Assembly (NCBI GenBank): GCA_903813345.2
Contig: CAIIXF020000010.1
Location: forward strand, 11,090,349-11,154,348
Source: Owenia fusiformis
Taxonomy: Eukaryota > Annelida > Polychaeta > Sabellida > Oweniidae
DNA: 64,000 nucleotides
Direction: 5' to 3'
Shown: piece after piece, positions 1-12,300 of the stretch
Position numbering within the stretch: the stretch's first letter is position 1
Layout: the number at the start of each line of letters is the position of its first letter
The notes under the pieces: model-generated
What the model saw: the letters and a program-made list of their open reading frames with translations, nothing else
Databases searched by the model: none
Told to the model about the DNA's origin: nothing
Program-made: the position numbers and the translations under genes

Positions 1-89
1 CTGTTCTAGCACCATCATAAATATTGAAAGCTGTCCCTTGCGTCACTGAAGTGATTGTTTAAGCAATTAATCTGTAAATTCTATTTCAG

Positions 90-319
90 CTGCCAGTAGT
101 AGTGATGGTGAGGCTTCAGTGGACACACAGGAGGACACTCTCTCTGATAGTGGCTCCCACAATCTTGATGCAATCCCCTTTGATACATCCTCCCTTGAAG
201 ATGATATCCTGGCTGTGCTCTTCAAGTGTCAGCATGAAACAGACCCCTGGGAGAAACTACTGCAATGTTGTGTTGAGCTCAAAAATCCAGTTCTAGCTGT
301 ACTATCAGCTTGTTATAAA
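90..319 (+). CDS. SPG11: SPG11 exon 1 of window
   Basis: The acceptor follows a pyrimidine-rich TTCTATTTCAG and the donor is AAA|GTAAGA. Two bases of a split codon open the exon, and it ends in phase 0. It encodes an acidic Ser/Asp-rich linker and then LEDDILAVLFKCQ and KNPVLAVLSACYK, which resembles the middle of spatacsin. Confidence 0.85.
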
Positions 320-3300
320 GTAAGACTGATCAAACTACTGCCCCTGTTCTAAGGTTTTTTGAGTCGGGTCAATTGAGGTTTAAGAAGACATCTGAGAGAC
401 CCTCATCTAGGGACTGGAGTCTATGATATTTTAAGACAGTACACACGCCCATAGCCAGGATTTGCCAAGGGGGGTTCAGTTTTCGAAAATTTCCAGGGGG
501 GTTCACATTTGACAATTTTGGCCCAAATATGGGTAAAATCACTTGAGAAGTGCTCAAAATGGTGAAAAACTGAATGATTTTGAAAGAATTTTTGGCCAGG
601 GGGTACGCCCAACCCTGCTAACCCCCCCTGGCTACGGGCCTGGTTCATATATGAGTATTAATATAGAGGGGAAGGTAATATAGGCAGCAAGACAAATATC
701 AATGTTTTATGGGAAACTAGTTTTACTGTTAGAAAGGTCAGTCCCCTCATGCAATTCTCGAAATCGCTGTTCCCTCTTCAAAAGAGGAGACGCGAAAATG
801 TTTCCTTATAAGGTCAAAATATTTCCCATGATGCAGTTCGCGGAGGAACAAATTTATACTTCCTTGTTTTCCCTCATAGGTTTAACATGGGGATTTTCAC
901 ACCTATTTTTCAAACGATATATTCGTTCATATCCCCGTACGAGGGTACAGAAAAAATTATTAGAAACGATTGATCTCTTATTAATCTTAATATAACAGCT
1001 ATTTTTTTCATTGTATTGATTCATAGCGTGGTGAAAACGATGATTGAAAAGTGAGAAAATATTCCGGAAGAGAAGGTCACATGATCAGTTGACTAGACGC
1101 CATATTGGAAAAAACAATTCCATTCGACTTTCAATACTTTCATGCCAATCTTACCGCACTACAAACTGCAACATCGATGCAACAACTGAATAAAAGTATT
1201 CATCTTCAAATTACATCATAGAGTTACGTTGAAAACCAACAAATAACTGAGCAGTAGACCAAAGAAGAAGCGTCGCTATTATCTAGGTCACTCTGTTCAG
1301 TGGTTCGAAACCAAAGCTATAGTACTCGTTTCCGAATTTTGTTGTTAATTGTACAATCTTTTATTGATTAAACTAGGTATACTGACTATTAAAGCAATGA
1401 CAAAGAAGAATACTTCCGATGTTGTCATTGTTTTATTTAGCGTGCGGGGGTAAAAACAAAATTGCGTAATTAGTTTGATTTAGAACTTTCGGGTCACGCA
1501 AATAGCTACGCGAAATGCATAGTGAGAAAATATTGACCAATCAAATTTTGTCCTTTTTGAGTGCTCATTCAGTACATATTTGCGAACGCTCTGATTCAAA
1601 GAGCGAATCGCGAAAGGGAGAATTTGTTAAATCTTATTGAGAACCTAATTGAACGTAATCATCCAATCAATGTGCAATAATTCCACTAATAATACCTGAC
1701 TTTTGATCCTCCCAACATAATTAGTTTTCTACAAATTAATGACACATTGAAATATGACTCCACCCCTTGTTGTGATGTTTTATAGGAAAGCAATACATTG
1801 CATTGCCTTTGTTGTGATGTTTTATAGGAAAGCAATACATTACATTGCCTTTGTTGCTGGTTAGCTACTTACTTAGAAGATTCAGCATACAAGAAGATAT
1901 CACACAAAGAAGATGTACCCTCTACATCTTGGCAGTTGACTGACCTAGAAGGAATCATATTTCACTTGCTGGAAAATTCACATACTAATGCCCTTGCAAA
2001 TGGGTTTGCAGTATTTTTACCAGTAAGAACAAAGATTTCGATTTTTGAGATATATTATTACCATTAACTATAATTTGCATTTTGCCATTTGCTCATATTT
2101 GTAAGCATTTGCAATACTGTAACTTTATAAGTGGTGACATTTTTGTTAATGCTCTATGTATTTTTAGGAGTCGCCTCTAGTCCATTTCTTCAAATTCTGC
2201 CATGTACTATACACAAGACCATATATGGCAGAGTGTAGCAGCCATCTTGAATTATGCAAGGATGCCCTCTATAAAACCTGGAAGAAAAGCAGAAATGACC
2301 AGGGGTGCCCTGTTTATGAGACAATATCCTGGGTAGATGACGTAATAATGAAAGTCACAACCTGGCTCTTGAAGACCATTTGCAATCCAACCAGGATGGC
2401 ACATCTCCTGATGGCGTACAATCATACAACATTTTCCCGCCATTTTGAATGCAAAAGTATGTTCTGAATTATATGAAATGAGCTCTAAGTTCATGATGAA
2501 TTATATTATCATCATGTTTGGGACTTGTTCATGAAGTTGAATAAAACTACAGTGTAGTTATTTATAAAACGTATTGACGAAAGAATATCATAAAAATCTG
2601 AAAACTGTTTTTGTGATTCGTGAAAATGTCCTGGTCCACTGTATACATCAAAAGAGATACATAGTTGCACCACATTATAGAGTATCTTTAGACATTTCAA
2701 AAGCAAAAACAGATCTTCACATCATCTCAAAAAAAATGTATAAAAAATTTTATTTTCAGTGCCAGACTTTAGAACCCTGGACAGACTTTATAGCCTCAGT
2801 ATTGAACACCAGATGGCTCTGAACATTGCCAAATGTGTAGACATGACTAGTCAATCAGCTAAAGAGGAATGTGGAAAAGTGTTGCTTGAGTTGCAAGCTA
2901 GATGCAAGTTCAACGAGGCTCTTTTATTTGCACAATTGGCAGGTCTTGATACACATAGACTACATATTAATAAGGTAAAGTGAAACCGTGGCAAATCACA
3001 GTTGGGATAAAGTCATCATATATGATATTGCACCGTTAGGTCTGTGCCCTTTTTATTGCATTTTTTCATAGTGCTATTTTGTCCTTGCCTTGTCCTGCTA
3101 GCTGGGTGCCACATAAATCCTGTCATCAAAATTTCAGGAATAGAACTTACCTATTCAACTTGAAATTTTATAAAGATACAAAAGCAGACTTAAGTGTGAA
3201 GAAATGATTAGTTTTGGGCATGCTTGGTAAACTACTTGGGAGGCTATTTTTGAATCTCCCAGGGGTTTACTTCATTTAAGCACTTGAAGTGGATTTTTTT

Positions 3301-6300
3301 TAATCATTATATTTAGCCTTGAAGGTTTCAGTTTCTCGAGAGGTCTTTGCACTTTTATTGAAATACCTGGATCGTCCCTTGTATAATTTAACATTCCAGT
3401 TGCTAGCAGAGTATGGGGAACTTGAGAAGAGCTGTGCCTGGTCATGTGAGGAGACACGTCTGGGGTTCTATAAGGAGTGCCAGGCACAGCTCCAGCAGAA
3501 TAAAATACCAGGAACAATGGCAGCACAATTCTTTGAGGTGATTTCACTTGTATGGTGTAATGGGTCATGTACATGCTCTTGTGTGTGATATTTATGTTTA
3601 TCCTACACTTAGTGTACTAAATGTATAATAACATGAAAAAATAAATTTGATATTTATTGGCAAAATGAATATCCGGAGGATATCGTTACGATATACTCCA
3701 GGCGGAGGATATCGTGACGATATCCTCCGGAAAACCCAATATACGGAGGATATTGTGACGATATACTCCGCTAGTTGATTTCCCGCCAAATTGACTCTAT
3801 TTGGCATGAAATTCATTTTACAATGATATTATACATTCAGTACACTCCTTGTAAGTGTAGGATAATAAGAACATCCTATGATTTTTTTCAGAATATCATT
3901 TTAATCTACTCGGTGATATTGATATATGCACTCGTTCGCTTCGCTCTCTCGTGCAGATATCAATATCACCTCGTAGATAAAAATGATATTCCTCAAAATC
4001 ATAGGATATCCTATAATTATCCCATGGTTGCAAGGATATAGATCGAATATCACATGAAGATATATTTGATATGTGGATCAAGATATCATATTTTAGCAAA
4101 AAATTCACAAACCATCGAATATCACTTTAAACTATCGAATATCACGTCTTAAAAAGTGATATTCGATGGTTTGAAAAGTGATATTTGATGGTTTCGAATT
4201 ATTTCAAAAAGAATTTCTTTTTTCATTCTTTAATTATTTTCAGAAATATTTTTTTTTTTAAATCAAAATTAAAAAAAAAAATTCAACATTTTTTCACAAT
4301 TTTTTCAATTATTTTTTCAAATTTTTTCTTAAATTATATTTTTCAAATTTTTTCGCTAAAAAAAACACTTTTTTCACTGATGATTTCCCATGGGATAAAC
4401 AGACAATCCTATGGTTTCTCAAAAATCTCAATTATATCCACTCATGGATACAAATATCTTCACTCATTCACTGCGCTCACTCATGAAGATATCAATATCC
4501 ACTCATGGATATAAATGATATTTTTTCAAAACCATAGGATATTCCTATATTATCTTTCATATTAGGTTATTTTGTGATACAAACAATAATTTTACATATG
4601 AGCAATAGAATAGAATAAACATAACGTAGCATTATTACCTTGAGAATATTTGGAATGAAATCCCTGACAAGCTTAGCATGAAGAGGTTTCATCCTGCTAT
4701 TCATATCATTATAAGTCTCCATTTAAAATGAAGTAATTGTAAGAGACATGCGGATTGCACATGTGTATTTGTGTCCAGGAATTATATAACAATTAATTTA
4801 TCCTAATGATGTACTTTTCATACTATTATGTGTATGTGGTGAATTATATAATGAAATAATGAATGAGCAAGTATAATTGAATTAAATATAATTAATTTAT
4901 TATTAAAATAAAAGTGCATGTGTATTTCTAGCTGTTTCAAATTGCATTGTAGGACCTTAGTGCCAAATCTGCAGGTTTAGAGAAGGCGTATCTGCTACAG
5001 TTATCTCTGGAGTGTCTATCCCATCAAATAGATGGCACTAGTGTAGAACAAGCACAAACTCAAGATGACCAATCAGAACATGGTGGACAGGTGTTGTGGG
5101 TTGCTATATGGGAATGTAGATTTGAGGCACTGCGGAAAAAGCTTCAGGTACCTTTACTGTACTTGGTTTGATTTAAAAAAAATGGATTGGACCCATATGA
5201 CATTTATTCATGCCATTCAAAAAATAAATAATGTAGGGCATTCCATTAATGGCAGTTCTAGAAATTCCTAAAGAAATTAAAAATTGGCTCTGAATCTTAT
5301 TATTATTGGCTGCCTGGATAAAAGGGAACTTATGCATGTTATGTTATTCATTTGACAGGGTCGCCCCAATAAGGGAGACGTTAAAGAAGCATTGAACAAA
5401 GTAGTTCCAGTGGGTAGGAATATGTTACCAGATGAGGAGCAGTATTCTAAATTACAGCAGGCATCTATGGATGAAAGTAGTCCCGTTGTTGAGGTAATTG
5501 CCAGTCACTGTAGCTGCTCAGAAAATGTACAACATTAAGTCAAAAATACTTAAATTTTGAAAAGGAAAAAATTCAGTAATTCTCCAAAAGTCTGCATGAA
5601 TGTTTAAATAATTAAAGTCTTAATCATAAAAACTTTACTCATAACTAGGATGCTGACATGGTACAGTTAGTGATTGGCCAGTTGCTGGGAAATGGTCAGA
5701 TTGGAGAGGCATGTGCAGTATCCAGACAGTTCAATGTTTATAGCCAGGATCTAGCCATAATACTTGTAAGTACAATGTATAAGCCATAATACTCATGAAT
5801 TCAATGTTTATAGCCAGGATTGAGCCATAGTACTCAATAATTCAAGTTTATCACTTGGACTAAGCAACATTAATAAAGATTCAATGTTGACTCCATGGAT
5901 CTGGCTACCCCTAACAGTGATTTTTTGTATAGGTGTAACCTAAATGAACATCTACCAGTCTTTGCCAAGAGACAACCTTTTTAGAAATTGCAGACAGTCA
6001 AGTCTTAATTTAAGCCATACTTCTATTTCAGACATGTATTGGACTTGTTGACCAGAGTATTAGTCTGGAAAGGCTGTCTAATGACATGAAGACATTGTTG
6101 CAAACCTCTCCACCTTCCCATAGACGTGGCTCCAAGCTTAGAGCTTCATTAGGGCTTTCTAGAACACTGAGCAGTAAGTTTGTACAGTACACAGTGTAAA
6201 TTACGATAAAATGATATTGAAATCAACAGAGATAAATGTCTATATATTTATCACTATTTGTAGGGTAGGCTTTAACATTGACATTGTCTGTTTGGTGCCC

Positions 6301-9300
6301 CTCCCCTTCCTCGCTTCCCCTCCTCCTATGGGAGGGGCTTAAGTTATGTCTGTCAGTCATGCAATCCTAATATGTACATACATCTAAGACTTGTTTATTT
6401 CAGCCACCAGTCTTTCTAGCACTGTGTCAGCTGCTGAAGACTTCATCGCCATGGAAACTGACAACATTCTTGTTACCATGGAGACACTTAGTTTGCACTG
6501 TGTAAATGGGTTGAAATGCTGCAATAGAATAATCAATGCTCACAAAATTGCTATGGTAAGGTCTTAATTCACAAAAGTGTTTAAGCACCTCAAAATCTGA
6601 TATTACTTTTTTAAAGATTTTTTGTAATTTAGCTAATTTCGTATTCATAGGTGTTTTTCGTAGGCAGATTTTAACAAAACCATCATTGTGCAATTGCTCT
6701 TTTTCTTGGGAATACTGTAGATGTTTTATGTCACTCAATATTACTGAGCTGCAAATAATAGCACATTTATTCTTCCTTCAAATGATATTATGAGATAACA
6801 TTTGATATTTTAAGTACTATGTACGAAAATATTCTGAAAATGTTCATTGTAATAACATGTGAATGAAATATTTGACAATATATTTAAAAATGCTAGAATT
6901 ATAGTAATTATTTTGACCCTCCGCATTATGATGACATTTCAGGCTCTTAGCTGTAGCTATGATAATGTGAGGAGACAGGAGCACTTTGATGTGTTGAACA
7001 GTCTCCTTAGCTGCAGGGAAGCCAATAGATACACACTGGCTAAGGACTATGTCACCTTCAATGGTGTCTCTCAAGATAAGGTACCAAAGTATAGCCAGTT
7101 CACAAACATTGAAATTGTTCTCAGCTCTTAATATAAGATCATGTAATACAATTGGACTCTGTGGATTATCACTCATTACAACTGTACCAAATGTGTGGAG
7201 GTACAGGGTGTCTCAAAATGTACCCAAAAGTATATCAAGAGCACAGATAAACCAATCAATATTTTCAGACATTGTTTGCATGGTCATGTAGCCAAAACAT
7301 GAAAGTTTTCTCCCAAATACACCATTTTTATTTCAGTCTTGTCTTTTTGATGCTTTAACCCTTTATCTTTTACACCACATAATCGATGTAACTCGAGGAC
7401 AGCCTGTATCCGTACTGCTTCATTGTTCATCACATTTGATAATAATTCCAGTGGAATGTTTTGGATTTCTCTTTGGATGTTGCCCTTCAGTTGTTCTAGG
7501 TCTTTTTGCTTGGAATGAGCATTAAAACACTCCTTCAAATAGCCACAGAGAAAGATGTTTGAGGATGACGATGGCAGAACAAACACAGATAATCAGGTCA
7601 ATTATCGGCAAATAATTCAGGAGTTACCTTCCAGAGTTAGGCAGGCTAGCCTGGGGACTAAATGATATCCAAATGAAAACACAGTGGTCTCAAATTGATA
7701 CACACAACAAAGGCTACATTAGAATCCCCACCAATGCAATTTCTTGAACCTCTGACCTCTCTGTATAAGGTGGCTATAAGACATTGTGAGGGCCTCCCTA
7801 TTCACCATATTTGATGGCCCATACTTTTTTCTGAGGTTATTTGAAGGAACATTTTTATGCTAAACCCAAGCTAAGAGACCTAGAACAACTTAAGACCAGA
7901 ATCCGAACAGAAACCAAAACATTCCACCAGAAATATCAAATGTGATGAACAATGTAGTAGTAAGGATGCTGACTGTCATCGAAATATGAGGTTACATTGA
8001 ATATGTGGTGTAAAAGGTAACGGGTTAAAGTATCAAAAAGGCAAAACTGAATTGAAAACTGTGAATATGAGAAAAAAACTTTCATATTTTATCTTCAAGA
8101 CCATGCAAAAAATGTCTGATAATATTGATTGGTTTGTCTATGCTGTTGACATACTTTTGGGTACATTTTTTTGAGACACCCTATATATACTTCAAATAGC
8201 ACATTATTCGATGATTGTGGAATTTCTGGTGATATGATTGTCCAGTGTAAAAATCAGGACCTCATGAAATACAGATTTTCACTTTCAAAATATTCCCCGA
8301 AATTCACTCAAATCTTTGAAGAACTTCTAGTACATGGACCAATCAGTAAAAATTCAAACAATTATACATGAATCTCTGCCTTACCTGTATGTTCCAATAC
8401 CTGTATGTTTTCCTGTTTGTTAGTTTACATTCAAATGTGTTTTTATATCTGTTTGTTTCCATATTTCGCCTGTCTTACCTTTTTTGGGTAGATTTGGCCT
8501 GTGTTTTATCTGTTTGTTTCTATATTTCATCTGTTTTTTCTATATTTCACCTGTTTGTTTCTATATTTCACCTGTTTTTGTCTATATTTCACCTGTTTGT
8601 GTCTATATTTCACCTGTTTATGTCTATATTTCACCTGTTTGTGTCTATATTTCACCTGTTTGTGTCTATATTTCACCTGTTTGTTTCTATATTTCACCTG
8701 TTTGTGTCTATATTTCACCTGTTTGTGTCTATATTTCACCTGTTTGTGTCTATATTTCACCTGTTTGTTTCTATATTTCACCTGTTTGTGTCTATATTTC
8801 ACCTGTTTGTTTCTATATTTCACCTGTTTCTATTTTTGATTTATTCTATATTTTATTTACCTGTTTGTTGCTAGAAATTACCAATATAATACTTCTATGT
8901 TTCAGGTGCTTGATTTTATATGTGATCTTATCCTGTCCTCTCTAAAGCATTCCTTAGATTGGGATGATACAGGTGAGTCTTTGTGATTTTTTTGTTTGTA
9001 TAAGCCGGGATACATTATATGGGGATTCATGACTAGGTGATTTGGGGATTGAGGGGATGGTGAAGGAGATGATATAGAGGAGCGATGTATCGGCAATGAA
9101 TCATATTATATACAAAAGAATCAGTCTTAATATATCTACCTGTTTTAATCTTTATTTATTTTATTCAACTTCACAATTAAATGAAATGATACCCATCATT
9201 TAACATTTAGAAGAGTAATCACCAATAAACATTACATTCTAGATGTACTACAATCCTGGGTGAATATAAACGCCACGCATGAGATTGCCCATATTGAGCC

Positions 9301-12300
9301 TGAATTGCTGCAATTGGGTGACAACCCCTCCCTCATAGGAGAGAGGCTCCTTCATCATACGGCAGCATTCACAGCAACAGATGATAGTGACCAACAGAAA
9401 GTCACAAAAGGTAAGTGGAATTGTGTGTTTTCCTTGTTTAGATTTCAGACCTTATCTTTATAACTTTTAGCCCATTGATGGAAGGAGCAGATGACCATAT
9501 AATGCCAAAATAGGTAAGAGAATTTCGCTTTTACTTTGTTTTTTCAGTTCCTAGATGACGACAGGATGATGCTTCTTATGTGTGAGTGAAATAATGAATC
9601 GATTTGTTTGTTTGTGAAAATTTAGTTATTTTGTTACCATAACAATGGTAAACAAGGATAGAAATCCTGTCTTAGAAGTCAATACTGCTGCAACAATTCA
9701 AAGTTGAGAAATATTCAAAAGAAGTGGTTCAGATAAAGCAGAAGCCAATTAATGGACCCTCTAAAAATAGAACATAGGATAAAAATACATTGTAAATGTG
9801 ATTCTTTCAGAAAGGTTTTCAAATAGGATAGCGGTATATAGTGTGAAGCAAAAACAGAACTTTCTAAAAAATAATAATTTATGTATGACTTTTGCTATTA
9901 GTTTTATTTTTCAGGTACAGAAATAACAATCTATTGATAACATTTATTTTGATATCAAGTTTGATACATTTTGTTCATTGCGTATAATGTGTACATGTCA
10001 TTTGTGATAAGAAGATACTGATAATTTAAAAGTTTTTTAATGGCGCTCTTCAAAAGTGTGTTTGAAGATTTTGGTCATTAGCAGGAGAAGTGAGTAGCTC
10101 CCACAATTCTTTCATATTCTATCGTATTCGGGGATTCCCCATTACGTCATCTCCCGCATCATCTCCCATCAAATTGCAGGATGTGATCACGTGAACAATC
10201 ATGAGCACTTGCTCTCTCAGTGCTGCACATGACAAAGTTAAATTTGAAATCACGGGAATGGCGTTAACATTGGTTCAACATCATCATTTCAAACCTACGT
10301 TAATACTATTGAAGTTACTCGATCCATACTTGTAGAGAATACTCATAAAACTACAGCGAACATTTGGAGATCCATTTCAATGGCAAATGAGGCCTGTTAA
10401 TATAATTTGTTTTCAAATGTGCCAATACGAAAGGTCATCCTTGGGAAATCTCCCCCTGGGTCATTAGTGAGGTCATGCAAGGTCAGTGTCATGTGTGTAG
10501 GTTTATAAGTAACATTAGTATAAGAGTTCACATAAAAGACACGTACAACTTGTTGAACATTTCATAATGTGAGAATGTTTTATTATTTTGCTTATTATGT
10601 CACCATCAAAAGTGGTGACATATTGTTATGTCACCACCAAAAGAGGTGACATATTGTTATGGTCTCCAACTATTGTGACAGCATTCAGCGGTTGGTGGTT
10701 AGCAATCAGAGTTTGGAGTCTGTAACAGTTTACAATAACTTACAAGGTGTGCGTGATGTAATTTATTGCATGAGTCCATTGTAGACTTTCTACACACACC
10801 TATTCAAGGTTTCTTCGTAATCTAGCGTTTTAAGAAATGTGTGATTTATTGTTTACTTTGAACATTGACATTGTTCAAATGGTAGAGCAAACATTTTTAA
10901 GTTCAGTATTAAGTGATAATACATTTCAATTTACCTTCATGAAAAGGCTTTAATGTCTTGATTATTGAAAACCCTTCTACAGTACTCATGTGTTACTTTC
11001 ACTTTGTGTCAACATTCCTTACTTCTATTTAAAGTAATCCTTTTTAAATTAATCATCATACATTTATGTAGTTCGTTGAATCGCATGTCACAAGTTTTCA
11101 ATAGAATGGATAACTTGATAAGAGGGTGAACTTTGACAACAAATGATTTTTGTAACCGAAAGAAAAGATAAACTGTATAAATACATATTTATGTCTTAGT
11201 TGAGACTAGTTCAATTGCAAAGACTTTTCTGATAGTACATGGTACTGTTTAACAAAAGTTAATAAAATGGATTCCAATAGAGACTCAAACGAGGAATCTC
11301 CTTACATGAGCATGAAGAAGGAATCTCCTTATGTGAGCATGAAAAGGGTGACAACAACCAGCCCCGAATCATGCAATGATGATGTGAGAAAACATGGGCA
11401 GTTTAAGCCTCCAGTGCCTTCGCCACGCCCAGGAAGACTTCAGAATGCAAATCCACCAATCGTTTGTGATATTTGCAGACAAGAGGGTGAGCGTATCATT
11501 GCAGTAGGATGGTGTACTCAATGTATGGGACATTTCTGTAACACTTGCAAACGAGCACACTGTCTTTCCAAAGTATCGAGACATCACAAGTTTCTTGAGT
11601 TGAATGGTGATGCACAGAAAGATGATGCAATGGTAAAAGAAATACAACTCAAGAAAGACATCGTGTGTGAATTACATCCAGGTAAAGTCTTGTCACACTA
11701 TTGTCTTGATGATGAAGCTCTTATTTGTGACTTCTGCTGTAGAAGTAACCATACCAAGCACCATTACATTGACATTGAAGATGTTGCATCTGATGCCCTC
11801 AAACAAGAAGATAAACTGGTTACAATCATTAAAAAAAGAATTGGAGACTGTGACAAAGAAATTGATAACTCTATGGATGATATAAGCACAGTCATTCAAA
11901 GTAAGGATGATTTTCTCATCAAAGTAAATGAGGAACGTAAATCGATGCACGAAACACTTGATGCTCATTTTAATAAGATTGAACATGAAGGAAATGGAAG
12001 TCATGATGCAGCTATTGCGAAGATTCAAATCCACCAAAAGATGGTAAGACTTGAGAAGTTCAATAGTGAGAGTGTATTGAATCAGTTAACAACCGCCAAA
12101 GCCAAACATCACCCTGTCCAGATTGTAAAATCTAGTAATGAAATTAAGAGAACACTTGAAGAATGGAGACATGTCCTGCCTCGATTAAGCTCAGAACCAC
12201 TGAACATCAGCACATTTCAACCAGGCGTCCTGGATATGACAAAGCTAGCTCAGGTTATCTCAAGGACTTTACAGGGGTCACAGAGGCTATGTGAGCCATG

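Larger units (their letters stand above)
3538..4952 (+). other. SPG11 intron filled with fold-back DNA
   Basis: No gene is seen. The intron holds stacked inverted repeats at 3602-3862, 3861-4025 and 4390-4556, separated by an A/T-homopolymer-rich stretch at about 4190-4375. The open frame at 4185-4514 comes from that low-complexity DNA. Confidence 0.65.
7081..8905 (+). other. SPG11 intron with transposon and minisatellite
   Basis: No host exon is seen in this 1.8 kb intron. It holds a mariner-derived fold-back element at 7202-8186 and a 21-bp minisatellite at 8500-8835. Confidence 0.7.

Noticed and set aside
702-995. 97-codon frame in the first intron
   Set aside because: No recognisable domain, no splice support, lies in AT-rich intronic DNA.
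4185-4514. 109-codon frame
   Set aside because: Phe/Lys/Ile runs come from A/T homopolymers and the adjacent hairpin element.
8368-8874. Overlapping frames of 98-168 codons with FHLFVSI-type repeats on both strands
   Set aside because: Produced by a 21-bp minisatellite inside an SPG11 intron; all frames stay open because the period is a multiple of three.
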